A stretch of 64,000 bases of DNA from Panagrolaimus kolymaensis. Its lineage: Eukaryota; Nematoda; Chromadorea; Rhabditida; Panagrolaimidae. Shown piece by piece: positions 50,178 to 62,019 of the stretch (its first letter is position 1; every line of letters begins with the position of its first letter). Location of the stretch: NCBI GenBank assembly GCA_028622995.1, contig JAJQJQ010000044.1:1302001-1366000 (forward strand), in the 5' to 3' direction. The notes below the pieces were generated by a model that did no database searches, had not been told where the DNA came from, and was given only the letters and a program-made list of their open reading frames with translations. The position numbers and the translations under genes were made by a program.

Positions 50178-51139
50178 TTATTTGTTTTCATTGGCAGCGG
50201 CGGCGGCGGCAGCAGCAGCAGCAGCTTCAGCGGCCTTCTTTTGCTTCTTTTTCTTTGATGATTTTTTCGTTGATTCTTCAGTTTGTTCTTGCTTTAAGGA
50301 TTTGATAGGGTCTAAAAAAACAATGAATAAACATATTAGTATTGAAGCCACAAATAAATCGAAACATACCTAAAGTGTCATCTTCATCACTTTTAGATTG
50401 ATAAAAACCTTTTTGAATTTTATCCTTTTTTTCTTTTTCAAGTTGTTGTTCTCGACGCTTTTTAGCTGAAGGAGTAGGTTCAGGAACATCACCATAATCT
50501 TCATCAGGTACTCGTTCTTCATCATCTTTATTTGTTTCAATTTCTTTAGTTTTTTCTTTTTTTCCTCCACCAGCTTTTTTACCTCCACCTCCACCTTTTT
50601 TGTTGTTGTCTTTGTCTTTGTTATTGTCTTTGTTGTTATTGATAACATCAGCGGATTTATTAGGCTTTTCAGGTTGTTGTTTGTCATCCTTGGTTTTATC
50701 TTCACCAGTAACAGGAGTATTTGGCCCTTCAACAGCTTTTTTCAATTGACTTTTACCTTGAATTGAAATTACACTTGATTTTTGTCCACCTCCTATAATA
50801 AGCAAGTATGTAAGTAGCAAATAGAAGATGTTACAAAGTTATATAGAAACATAGGAAACGAAAGAATGACGTACCTTTAACACTTTTAATTGCAGATTTC
50901 TTAGTATTTACACCAACTTGGCTTGAAGCGATCATAGGTTTTGGTGGAGGATTTTTCTTTTTGGAACATTTGAAAAGAAATATCGTTGCAATTATGAGAG
51001 AGATCAATAAATGACTTGAACCCTAAAAAAATGTCAAAAAAGTAAAAATAAAAATAACAAAACATACCCATGAAAAAAGTGTTGTTGTTGATGGTTGAAA
51101 CATAAACCAAGAAGAAGAAGATTCTATTGACATTGCCAT
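50178..51139 (-). CDS. lysine-rich membrane-anchored protein with poly-Ala tail
   Basis: Exons 51139-51068, 51022-50875, 50792-50370 and 50311-50178 give 258 residues. A short Ser-rich N-terminus leads to one membrane helix (SSHLLISLIIATIFLF), then a Cys and a Lys/Pro patch (KCSKKKNPPPKP). The rest is highly charged and disordered, with Asn/Asp/Lys runs (NNNKDNNKDKDNNKKGGGGG), an acidic piece (DEDYGDVPEPTPSAKKRREQ) and a C-terminus of KKKKKQKAAE plus eleven alanines and NENK. The plan, an N-terminal anchor and a basic cytosolic tail, recalls ER ribosome-associated proteins such as LRRC59 or p180, but no specific motif supports that. The poly-Ala run is coded by GCN repeats at about 50190-50230. 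Confidence 0.65.
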
Positions 51140-51950
51140 TGTTCAAGATAAACTTTTCTTACCAAAAAAAGAAGAGATGAAGATGATAAACACACCAGTC
51201 AGAGAGAAAAGAATGATGATGACGACGAGGTTGTTGCTGTTCGATTTGAATTTGTTTGAATAAATGTTTGAAGATTTTTTGTTTCGTCTAAAAAAAATGA
51301 ATGAATGAAAAATTTGCGTTCATTCAAACTTTTTTGCTTTTCTTCCTCGAAAGCTTTTTTTTGCAAGCTTGTAAAGACCCAAACCTATTCAAATTTTTTT
51401 AAAGGGCTTTTCAACAATTTTTTTGACATTTTTGTTGCAAAAATAATATCCCATCAACAGCAACAAAAATGTCATCAGCAGGCCGTTGTTATAAATACAC
51501 ATTATTATCAAAACTATTATAAATTAAAGAAAAATTTCAACAACTTCGTCAAAAAAAATTTATAAGAAAAATTATAATTTGTGCTTTTTATTTGTAAATA
51601 AATGTTTGATTTTGTATATTTTGTATTTTGAGTTTTATAAAAGTTAGTTATTGATTACCTTGAACCGAGATCAACCAACAATTTTTAGGTTTTTGAAAGA
51701 AACTTGATTTAATATTTTTTTTATTACATTTTGAAACGCAATAAAAAAAAATTGGTAAAAAATAACAACTTTTGTTTTTGGTTCTTTGGTTTTCCTTTTT
51801 ATGTTTTTTTTTATTATCTGCGTTTAATTTTCATTGCGTTCAACTTTTATGGACATTGGTTATTTCCTGTTTTGTTTTTTCTTGGGTGCTGTTGTCGTTA
51901 TACATTAATTGCTGCTAGTTTAAAGTTAATAAGAAAAGAAAAAAAATAAT
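51140..51950. other. divergent intergenic region
   Basis: Promoter-sized gap between the minus-strand Lys-rich gene and the plus-strand transporter. Open frames at 51305-51565 and 51731-51949 are AT-rich and lack splice or domain support. No regulatory motif was recognised. Confidence 0.4.
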
Positions 51951-53936
51951 ATGGATGTGAAATTAAAAGCAAAAGATTATAATAATATTGAATATTCTTC
52001 ACCTAAAATGTCTTTATCTCGAATGAGTTCAATATATTCACACAAATCGAAAGAAATTTTTAGGAATCCCAAACGTTTATTTATTTTTGCTTTAACACTT
52101 TTTTGTTTATCTGTATTGTTTTCAAATTCGTTAGCTTTAAATTTTACTATTATTTGTATGACTGGTGAAGGAGGACATTCTTCCCTTGAAAATAAAAATA
52201 GTTCGCATGCTTCAAATGGAAATGACACAAAAAATAATCATATTTCCCACCATGAAGCTGCTGAATTTCATTATACTTCAAAGCAGCAAGGATGGTTATT
52301 TTCTGCGGTGGCAGTTGGAAGCTTTATTGGAGCTATTCCTTTACCATATTTAACATCCAAATTTGGAACCAGGTAAGGCAATATAAAAAGTTTCTTTAAA
52401 CCAAAAAAGGAAAAATAGCAAAGTTGCTTACTTTTTTACAATTTTCGATTAAAGACTCGGAGTAACAAACCTTTTTTTAAAAGATTGATTAATTTTCAAC
52501 TTTGAGCTTATTTGATTTTCTGCTATGTGATTATTGTTTTTAGAGTAATGTTCACAATTTACGGATTGATCTCAGGTTTATCAATGTTTTTTACTCCCAT
52601 TTCCGCTTCCATGGGTTATGGATTATTATTTTTGATGCGGATATTTCAAGGAATTTCCATTTCTGCTTTGCATCCAACTTCTGGTTCTATTGTTAATGAA
52701 TGGGCTCCAGTATCCGATGCAGGAATGTTTGTTGCATTTTTAAGTTGTCATCAACAAGTAAATTTTACTTATTTTTTATAAATTAAGGATTTGTAATGAA
52801 ATTTTTTTAGTTGGGTCAAATATTTACTATGCCAGTGGCGGGTTTATTTTGTGGTTCATCAACTTTTGGCTGGAGAGGAATATATTATTTACTTGGTTTT
52901 ATGACTTTAATTGGTTTTACATTATTTTTCTTTATTTTTCGTGATACTCCTAAATTACATAGGTTAGTGGTAGTAATCTTTAAAGGACTAACAGCAGTCA
53001 GCTTCGGAAACAAAAACATGTTATTTTATTTTTTGTTTTTGTTTTTTTCAGAAAAATAAATACCAGAGAACTCAAAGAAATATCCCATATAAGAGGTTGT
53101 TCATTCTTTGATAGTAATGAAAGCATTTCTGAAAGCCATAATTCTAATCCACCTTATTATGCAATATTTACGGATAAAGCTATTATTGGTTTATGGATTG
53201 CAAGCATCGGGGATACAGGATTTGAGGTAGGTATTGCTGACTCAAGATTTATCTCTGTAACTTTTTTTTCTAGTTATTTTCTCAATATGGTCCAACATAT
53301 TTAAATAAAGTTTTGGATATGGATATTCAAAAAACTGGATTTGCTGCTGCTTTTCCTTTCATCGGCGCTTTATTAGTTAAACTTATTTCTGGGCCAATTA
53401 GCGATCATTTAACGATAGGAACGCAAAAAATACGATGTATTATTTTTGCATCCATTTCTCAATTTACTTTAGCTTTTTGTTTATTTTTATTGGGTTGGAT
53501 GCCAATTAAAACTTTTTTGTTTGCACAAATTGCATATTCTGTGGCTGTTATGTCATCAAGTTTGAATGTAGTTGGATTGCTTAAAAGTGCTCAATTGGTA
53601 AGCAAATATCAAAGAACTTTTTGGTGCTATGATTTTGTTTTTAGCAATCTCGTCAATATGTTCATGTAACTATGACGGTGATAGCATTTATAAATAGTGG
53701 AATAGTTTTGTTGCTTCCAATATTTGTTTCAACTTTATCTCCAAATAATTCACCTCAAGAAGTTTGTCCAAAAAGTTTTTTTTAAAGTTAAAGATAGTTT
53801 TTAGTGGCCTAAAATATTTTTTATTATCGCTGGTTTAGTGACAATTACAACTATGATATTTAATTTTACATGTGAAACTGATCCAAGGCCATGGACTAAA
53901 ACCATTGTCTCTGAACAAAAAACAAATCATCATTAG
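51951..53936 (+). CDS. MFS transporter, SLC17/sialin type (copy A)
   Basis: SLC17 proteins move organic or phosphate anions, driven by sodium or protons. Exons 51951-52372, 52544-52757, 52811-52962, 53052-53226, 53274-53597, 53645-53761 and 53805-53936 give 511 residues, the usual size for 12 helices. Features are a cytosolic N-terminus, a first helix followed by a glycosylated loop ([11 protein letters not shown]; several N-x-S/T sites), the A-motif-like helix 2 ([20 protein letters not shown]), the helix 4 phrase [20 protein letters not shown] followed by EWAP, and a central loop before [17 protein letters not shown]. It ends with a short hydrophilic tail. Copy A has an intron between GFE and LFS that copy B lacks. 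Substrate cannot be inferred. Confidence 0.92.
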
Positions 53937-54475
53937 TTTCACGCGGGTATTAGATAGAGAATTAATTTTGTTAAAAGCTATGGTTGTTTTTCATTGATAA
54001 AAAATAATGGTGTTAAAAATAAAAATCTATAAAGTTTTTATAGCAATTAAAAATTTTGTTGAAAGAACCCAAAAAAATACCAAAACATCAATTTCTTGCT
54101 ACAATTTTTTTTTCTCACTTTTTTATATTTTGGTGTTTTTTCTTTTTCAAAATTTTGTGGACTACCTTTTTTTAGTTCAATCAAAACTTTAAGCGATCAA
54201 ACAATTATTTCTTCTTTTTTTTGAATAAAAGAAAAAAAACTTGATTTCTTTTTTTGTTGCTTTTTTGAAAGGAAAAAACATAGAAGTTGGAAATTGGAAA
54301 AACAATAACTTTGTTGTTTTGATATATGGTTGTTTTTTTTACTACCCGGAGGAGGTAAATCAATATATGGAAGATTGAAAGTTAGTAAAAGTATTTCGCA
54401 AAATTTCTATGTACGTTGATTGTTGTTTTTTTTTCTTTGTAAACTATTTTATTATTATTTGTGAATTTTAAAAAA
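53937..54475. other. spacer between tandem transporters
   Basis: Low-complexity T-rich sequence that should hold the copy A 3' UTR and the copy B promoter. An open frame at 54007-54192 lacks support. Confidence 0.4.
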
Positions 54476-56420
54476 ATGGATAAAAACTCAAAATCAAGAG
54501 ATTTTAATAATGTTGAATATTCTTCACCACATTTGTCCAACCATGAATCAAAGGATTCGAAGAAATCAAGTTTAATATTTCGAAATTCTACGCGTTATTT
54601 AATTTTTACTTTATCTTTATTTTGTTTGGCAGTGTTATTTTCGAATTCGCTTGCATTAAATTTTACCATTATTTGTATGACTGGTAGTAGTGAAGCGTCA
54701 ACTTCTTCAGAAAATAACAGTTCCGACGATGCTTCTGGAAATAATGACACGAATAATGAAGCTGAATTTCATTATACTCCGAAACAACAAGGATGGTTGT
54801 TTTCAGCGGTGGCAGTTGGAAGCTTTATTGGAGCTATTCCATTGCCTTATTTAACATCCAAATTTGGTACTAGGTAAATCCAAACACTTAAAATTCGAAT
54901 TCTTTTAAACTCCAAAAAGCAGCACATTGTCTTCAAATAAAAAAACATGGCCTCAATTCTAAATTCTAAACTTTAAAAGATTTTGATTTTTTTGAACTAC
55001 AAATCATTTTCATTAATTTTAGTTTGATTAGGTTCTCGAAAACTTACTTATTTTATAATTTTTTAGAATCATGTTTACAATTTATGGTACAATTTCTGGA
55101 TTATCAATGCTATTAACTCCATTTGCCGCATCTATTGGCTATGCAATGATTTTTTTGATGCGAGTATTTCAAGGACTTGCAGTTGCTATGTTACTTCCAG
55201 CATCAGGTTCCATAATAAATGAATGGGCTCCTGTTGCAGAATCGGGGCTTTTTATTGCATTTTTAAGTTGTCATCAACAAGTTAGTGGACTTTAAAAATG
55301 AAAAGCTTTAGTAAAAGAAAATTTTTTTAGTTGGGTCAAATATTTACTATGCCAGTGGCGGGTTTATTTTGTGGTTCATCAACATTTGGATGGAGAGGAA
55401 TATATTATTTACTTGGTTTTATCACTTTGATTGGGTTTACATTATTTTTCTTTATTTTTCGTGATACTCCTAAATCGCATAAGTAAGTATTTATTAGAAT
55501 CAATTCTTAAAACAAAAATATTTGTTTTAGAAATGTGAGTGAAAAAGAACTCAAAAAAATTAACGCTGACAAAGGTTCATCAGATGAAGATGACTCTAAA
55601 AGCAATAACTCTTCGCCACCATATTATCAAATATTTACAGATAAATCTATTCTCGGAGTATGGATTGCTAGTCTTGGAGGATATACAGGCTTTCAACTTT
55701 TCTCTCAATATGGTCCAACATATTTGAATAAAGTTTTGGATATGAATATTCAAAAAACTGGCTTTGCTGCTGCTTTTCCTTTTATTGGTGCCCTCCTTGT
55801 TAAAATCATTTCTGGACCATTGAGCGATCATTTGACTATAATTTCTGAAAAATGGAGATGCATAATATTTGCTTCAATTTCACAATTTTTAATGGCCTTT
55901 TGCATTTTTCTATTAGGATGGATGCCAATTCAAAGTCATTTATTTGCAGAAATAGCTTATTCAGTAGCCATTATGGCGTCAAGTTTGAATGTCGTAGGGT
56001 TAGTCAAAAGTGCGCAATTGGTAAGTAACTTCGAGGGCAAGACCCTAAGGTTAACTTCGGTGAAATTGTAATTTTGAGAATGCGTAGAAAATTAAAGCGG
56101 TTTCGAAACTTATTTATGTTCGTATTTTTAGCAATCTCGTCAATATGTTCATGTAACGATGACGGTAATAGCATTTATAAATAGTGGAATTGTTTTGTTG
56201 CTTCCAATATTTGTTTCAACTTTATCTCCAAATAATTCACCTCAAGAAGTTTGTCCAAAAAGTTTTTTTTAAAGTTAAAGATAGTTTTTAGTGGCCTAAA
56301 ATATTTTTTATTATCGCTGGTTTAGTGACAATTACAACTATGATTTTTAATTTTACATGTGAAACTGATCCAAGACCATGGACTAAAAGAAATCGATCTA
56401 ATCAGAAAGCAATGAATTGA
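54476..56420 (+). CDS. MFS transporter, SLC17/sialin type (copy B)
   Basis: Exons 54476-54873, 55067-55280, 55331-55482, 55531-56020, 56132-56248 and 56292-56420 give 499 residues. It is a tandem duplicate of the preceding gene, with the same helices and the same N-terminal order ([23 protein letters not shown]). The glycosylated loop and the central loop ([20 protein letters not shown]) have diverged. Exon 3 starts with about 58 bases identical to copy A. The penultimate exon, the 43 bp intron after it and the first part of the last exon are also almost identical. Exons 4 and 5 of copy A are one exon here. An upstream in-frame ATG at 54461 is possible but would add only five residues. Likely substrate as for copy A: unknown anion. 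Confidence 0.92.
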
Positions 56421-56639
56421 TGTTTGAAATTTTTTTTTGATAAACTGAAACTAAAGAGGAATTTACCCATATTTATTCTCAACACAAAAAATTCGTTTAA
56501 ACTATGTTAGTTTTCCTTAAATCTTACTATTAATGTTTGTAAAAATTGTTGTAAATAAAAAATAAAATTCTAAAAATAACTACCAAAGTTCAAATGTTTT
56601 ATAAAATAAACTAAAACTTCTTCAGCGAAGTTCCTTCTC

Positions 56640-57124
56640 GGGTCTGGGTAAATCGAGGCAAAGCAATCAAAAAAGCAGGCATGGTATTTCGAGGCAAAGT
56701 AGGGTATTTCGAGGCAAAAGCAGGGTATTTCGAGGCAAAATAAAAAGGCAACGTCTAATTATTATCAATCGACACCTCTCAAAATTCTGAACAAATTATT
56801 TTCAACCATATACAAAGCCTATAAAAATTTTTTGAGTTACGTGCTTTCCCTATGAGACAAAAATGATCCATAGGGAAACCCTATGAGTAAACGTAATCCA
56901 TAGCGAAAGCCTATAAATCAGAAAGGATCTATAGGGAAAGCAGGTAACTCAAAAAAATTTTATAGGCTTTGAGTAATGATTGAAAATAATTTGTTCAGAA
57001 TTTTGAGAGGAGTTGATTCATAGTAATTAGACGTTGCCTTTTTATTTTGCCTCGAAATACCCTGCTTTGCCTCGAAATACCATGCCTGCTTTTTTGATTG
57101 CTTTGCCTCGATTTACCCAGACCC
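56640..57124. mobile_element. foldback (MITE-like) inverted-repeat element
   Basis: The left arm starts GGGTCTGGGTAAATCGAGGC and the right arm ends in its exact complement. The arms match over roughly 220 bp each, including the repeated phrase GGTATTTCGAGGCAAAG, the motif AAAAAGGCAACGTCTAATTA and the inner TTGAGTTACGTGCTTTCCCTAT. Almost the entire 485 bp can fold on itself. No clean target duplication is visible. It has no coding capacity. The TTTCGAG subterminal repeats resemble those of the element at 6961-8509. Confidence 0.8.
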
Positions 57125-57272
57125 AACTTCAAAAAAAAAGAAAAATCCGCTTATTTAAACAATGATTTTGGAGTTTTACCAATCGGATTACTGCTGCTCT
57201 TCTTCCTCTTTTTTGTTTTCATGCAAAATTATCATACCTTTTTTGAAAAAAACCTCTTTTTTAATTGTTAAA

Positions 57273-58057
57273 CTAGGCAAGAAGCGGCGCTCCGCGCCGC
57301 GATCTCTATTTTTTTCTAAACATTTTATTATTAAAAAAATATTTCATATTCAATTGAAATTTGCGCAATTTTTTTTTACTTTATGATTATTTGAAATCTT
57401 ATGGCATGGATCCTTCTCATAGTAAGGAATCTTTTCTATGCGTTCAACTAATTTTATTACCCCATCCATATATAATCCTCATACTTCACCATTCCTTTTA
57501 GTTTCTAAATATTGAATCCCCTGTCCTTCTCCACAAATGCTTTAAAACACCTCAATAATAAAATCAACTTCATCCTTTCTAATAAAATTAAAATCATTGT
57601 TCATATATGATATATCGCAGCGCCGACCTTCGGTCGGCCATGAAAGTTATTTTATGCAAATCATTTGGCATATTTGGGTATCAAAATTAACTGCCACTCA
57701 TCAAGCTTCACTTTCATTGCAATGACAAAGCAAGCTTTTTGTTTTGCGCTTTCATTTATTATTATGCAAAATTTTCCATTTTTATAAACTTCATTTATAT
57801 GCAAATTTCATTGGCAAATGGATCTTTGGATCCTTCGGGCATATTTAGATCCTTTGTTATATTTTGATCCTTTAGTATTTTTTTGTAATAACTAATAATT
57901 AACCGCCGCTCATCACCACTTCATTTTTATGCAATGAAAAGCAAACTTCATTTCTTACGCATTCATTCATTTTTTTATGCTAATTTTTTCATTTTTATTG
58001 TATTTTCCCATGGAAGATTTCCAGGTGACCGATTTCAATCAAAATTACTAGGAAGGA
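57273..58057 (-). mobile_element. Helitron-like ends, second locus
   Basis: On the minus strand, a hairpin (GCGGCGC, loop GGA, GCGCCGC at 57284-57300), a 7-base spacer and CTAG followed by T form a Helitron-type 3' end at 57273. A second hairpin (GCCGACC, loop GAA, GGTCGGC; 57622-57638) with the same layout but no CTAG lies at the end of a 440 bp copy (57615-58057). That copy shares its other terminus, TCCTTCCTAGTAATTTTGAT, and internal phrases with the element at 37363-37910. The locus therefore looks like two nested or adjacent non-autonomous copies. Confidence 0.55.
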
Positions 58058-58861
58058 ATTCCCCAAAAGGTTCGATGCTGCTGTTATTTTTGCTTTTAAT
58101 GTTTGTAATAATGATTTAAATCACAAATAATGCCACCATTTTTTTTTTCAAGTTTTTTCTGTGTCTTTATTTTATTCATAAAGATTTTCTTTGCCCAACA
58201 AAGTATCTCAATTTAGTGAATATTATAAAAATAATAGTTCGCCCATAAAGCTTCAATAAAACTTCCAAATACATATGAGAATATAAAAACCTAACATCTT
58301 TTCACTGATAAAATGGATCAAATTAAAAGTTCTGAAGTTCCACGGCTCATACATAATTCTTTATTCAAACAAATATACTTTATTCATTGATCAACAAATA
58401 AAATATTTTCTTTATTTTCTGGGTTAGTCTAAGGGTAGTTTTTATTACAAAATTACAATGTGTGATTTTTGAATAAATAAATCAACTCAAAAATGAATAA
58501 AGAGAGGACAAAAGTAAATTGATAATCTTTGAAAGCCTTTGATTAATGAACTCCAAGCTTATTAAAATTGCATTTTTTCAGCTTGGGTGTTCAATGATCT
58601 AATTACTTGATAAAAAAAATTAATAAACCAAAACTGATGTATGTAAGATTGGTGAAATCCAAATTGAAAAAAAAAGTCCATTGAAAAATTCAAAAACTTG
58701 CTTTCATCCCATAAAAATATTTCACAACGAAAGAAACAAACGAAATTGCTTCCTCCATTTTTTTTTCTCCAACAAAGTTTTCATTTCCTTGTTTTCTCTC
58801 GCGTGTTTTTTATGTTCATCCAATTTTACTCAACTTTTGATTATAAATCTTTAATTTTTAG
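58058..58861. other. intergenic spacer
   Basis: AT-rich, no supported feature. It lies between the Helitron-like copy and the truncated BRR2 copy and contains no sign of the missing BRR2 N-terminus. Confidence 0.4.
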
Positions 58862-61200
58862 GCTTAACGTTATCAATCTACCACAAGAAACTCGTAAAAC
58901 TTTTGAAGTAATGCTTGGTTTCGTGCAAGACGCTCTTGGAGATCATGTAAGCTTATCATTTTTTACCTATGTCTGATTATAATAAAACTAATGATACTTT
59001 TTTTAGCCACGTGAAATCCTTCATGGTGCTGTGGATGAAATTCTTCGTTCTCTCAAAAGTGATAATCTTCCTGAAAAAGAAAAACGTCGAGAAGTTGAAG
59101 CATTGATTGGTAAACTTGCTGATGATCGCTTCGCTCTACTTAATACTTTAAGTAAGAAGATCTCTGATTTTGTTTTGGACGAAGATGAGGATGAAAACCA
59201 AGAAGATGTTGAAGAAACAGTTGGCGTTCGATGCTTATGAAAAGATCGCTTCGATCTTGTCAAAGTTCTTGTTCAAAATCGTCTCATTGTTCTTTATTGT
59301 ACCAAACTTGCTAAAGCTGAAGCAACAGAAAAGAAAGCGCTCGAACAACAAATGGCAGTTGATCTTGATTTGTCTCCAATTCTAAGAAAACTTAAAAAAG
59401 TTGAAGTTGATGATGCCATTCAAGATTCCATCGACAAGAAAGAACGTGCTGCAGCTGCTAAAAGAAGTGCTGAAACTGGACAACAAGCTATGGCCACGGG
59501 TTCTTACAATGAACCAAAAATTGTCAAGTTCGATGAATTAGCGTTTGCTCAAGGTTCTCATTTCAACAGCAACAAAAAATGCGTGCTTCCTCAAGGTTCA
59601 ACAAAAACTCAAAAGAAAAGCTATGAAAGTGTCATTGTTCCTCCACAAAAACCAAAACCGTTCGTTAAAGATGAGGTTTGTTTTCATTCATTTGCTTATA
59701 ATTTACGTTTATGTATCATTTTTAGGAACTTCTTCCCATTAGCAAGCTACCTAAATGGGCTCAAAATGGTTTCATTGGCTTTCAACCTATTAATCGAATT
59801 CAATCAAAGATTAGCGACAAAGCATTGAAATCTGATGGAAATTTGCTTATTTGTGCTCCGACTGGTGCTGATAAAACCAATGTTTCTGTAAAGTGTATTT
59901 TACATGAAGTTTCTAAACACATGAATTCTGATGGAAGTGTTCGCAAAGATGAATTCAAATGCATTTACATTGCACCTATGCGTTCTCTTGTTCAAGAAAT
60001 GGTCGGAAGTTTCAAGAAACGATTTGAACCCTATGGATTACAGGTTTTTTATTTTGCAAAGTACTTTAATCTTATTTTAACCATTTGGTTTTTAGGTCGG
60101 CGAAATGACTAGTGATCAACAGATGACAAAAGAACAATTTATGCTGACACAAATTATTGTTTGTTCACCAGAAAAATATGATATTATTACTCGAAAAGGT
60201 GGTGAACGTGCTTATAATCAACTGGTGCGCTGTATCAATATCGACGAAATCCATCTTCTTCATGATGATCGTGGTCCTGTTCTTGAATCGATTGTTGCTC
60301 GAACTATTCGTTACTGCCAACAAACAAATGAAGATTGTCGACTTGTTGGTCTCTCTGCTACTCTACCAAATTACAAAGATGTCGCAACATTCCTTCGCGT
60401 GGATTCTGAACATTTATTCTTCTTTGATAGTTCATATCGTCCTGTTCCACTTAAACAAGAATATATTGGTATTACAGAAAAGAAGGCTCTGAAACGATAT
60501 CAAGCGATGAACGAAGTTGTTTATGATAAAGTTATGGAACATGCTGGTCGTCATCAAATTCTTATTTTTGTTCATTCAAGAAAGGAAACTGCCAAAACTG
60601 CAAAAGCCATTCGTGATATGTGCTTACAAAGGGATACTTTGAGTCGATTCGTTCGTGAAGGAACTGCTACAACAGAAGTATTGAAAAATGAAGAATCACG
60701 ATTTGAAAGATCTTCTCTCATATGGTTTTGGAATCCATCATGCTGGTATGACTCGTGTTGACCGAACTCTCATCGAAGATTTGTATGCTGATAAGCATAT
60801 ACAGGTTAGTTACAGCTTTCTTCTTTATTCTTGTATGTTTCTTTTCTTTTTTAGGTTCTCGTTTCCACTGCAACTCTAGCATGGGGTGTCAATCTTCCAG
60901 CTCATACCGTTATTATCAAAGGGACACAAATTTATAATGCTGAAAAAGGCTGCTGGACAGAACTTGGAGCTCTTGATGTTATGCAAATGATGGGACGTGC
61001 TGGTCGGCCACAATATGATTCTCAAGGTGAAGGCATTATGATCACAAATGCATCTGAGCTTCAGTATTATCTCTCTCTCATGAATCAACAGCTTCCCGTT
61101 GAATCTCAGATGGTTGCAAAGTTACACGATATGGTGAATGCTGAAGTGGTCCTTAGAACTATCAACAACATCTCTGAAGCTCTCTTCCACTTGCTGGTAT
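58862..61200 (+). pseudogene. truncated, broken copy of the BRR2/SNRNP200 helicase
   Basis: BRR2 unwinds U4/U6 in the spliceosome and is normally about 2,100 residues. This copy begins at an acceptor (58860-58861) with LPQETRKTFEVMLGFVQDAL and follows family order to [20 protein letters not shown] and [12 protein letters not shown], then loses similarity near 61190. Lesions are: no N-terminus; an in-frame TGA at 59238-59240 at the site of an internal deletion of about 100 codons (from YGV to the VLRQHR region in normal proteins); Walker A reading APTGADKTN with Asp (59870-59872) for the essential Gly; a one-base frameshift near 60690 between TEVLKNE and the phrase [20 protein letters not shown]; and loss of the second helicase cassette. 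The DEIH box and introns remain, so it arose by DNA duplication. Confidence 0.9.
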
Positions 61201-61248
61201 TTCTCCCATGGGTGGAGCTCAAATGTCAACGTATGTTTCTTTTAAGAT

Positions 61249-61940
61249 TAAACTCTCTAAAACTGGAAACCTTGTCGTGGTTAGAGGGCTTATTATCAGT
61301 TTCTTATTAGAAATTGATAAACCAATATCCAGTATGGCTGCCGGCGAATGCTACCTGTTTGTAGGTTCATTTACTAGCGCCGCGGATGTTATCTGTTTGT
61401 AGATTCATCCTTTTTTTCTAGCTGCTGGCTGATGCTACCTGTTTGTAGGTTCATCAAAGCTAGCTGATGCTACCTGTTTGTAGGTTCGTCAAAGCTAGCT
61501 GATGCTACCTGTTTGTAGGTTCATCAAAATTTTAATGCTGGCTGCCGGCGAATGCTACCTGTTTGTAGGTTCATTTACTAGCGCCGCGGATGTTATCTGT
61601 TTGTAGATTCATCCTTTTTTTCTAGCTGCTGGCTGATGCTACCTGTTTGTAGGTTCATCAAAGCTAGCTGATGCTACCTGTTTGTAGGTTCATCAAAGCT
61701 AGCTGATGCTACCTGTTTGTAGGTTCATCAAAATTTTAATGCTGGCTGCCGGCGAATGCTACCTGTTTGTAGGTTCATTTACTAGCGCCGCGGATGTTAT
61801 CTGTTTGCAGATTAATCAGGGGTTTGTTTTGCGCAAGCATTGTTCCCCTTTAAAAAAACCAAACCCTCTAGAAGCTGGAAACCGTGACGTGGTTAGAGGG
61901 CTTACTATCAAATTTCTAATTTGATAAACCAATATCCAGC
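61249..61940 (+). repeat. higher-order tandem repeat flanked by direct repeats
   Basis: Twelve copies of a 36-45 bp unit centred on GCTACCTGTTTGTAGGTTCA are arranged in a 204 bp higher-order period: GGCTGCCGGCGAATGCTACC recurs at 61336, 61540 and 61744. Each core can fold as CTAC-CTGTTT-GTAG. Two units per period carry the variant GTTATCTGTTTGTAGATTCA next to TAGCGCCGCGG. Related segments of about 80 bp flank the array as direct repeats (61249-61331 and 61859-61940, sharing CGTGGTTAGAGGGCTTA and GATAAACCAATATCCAG). No spacers or Cas-like genes exist, so this is satellite DNA and not CRISPR. Confidence 0.85.
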
Positions 61941-62019
61941 AAAACATCCAAAATTTATGATAAAAAGAAAGGATATTTGTTATATTTGTAATCAAGCCAT
62001 AAACATCTTTTTTATAGTA

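Noticed and set aside
58862..61200. Treating the BRR2 segments as a functional short helicase
   Set aside because: The in-frame stop, Walker A substitution, frameshift and missing cassette together rule out activity.
61336..61810. Regularly spaced repeats that look like a CRISPR array
   Set aside because: The spacers are themselves repeated in a 204 bp period, there are no cas genes, and the context is a nematode nuclear genome. It is satellite DNA.
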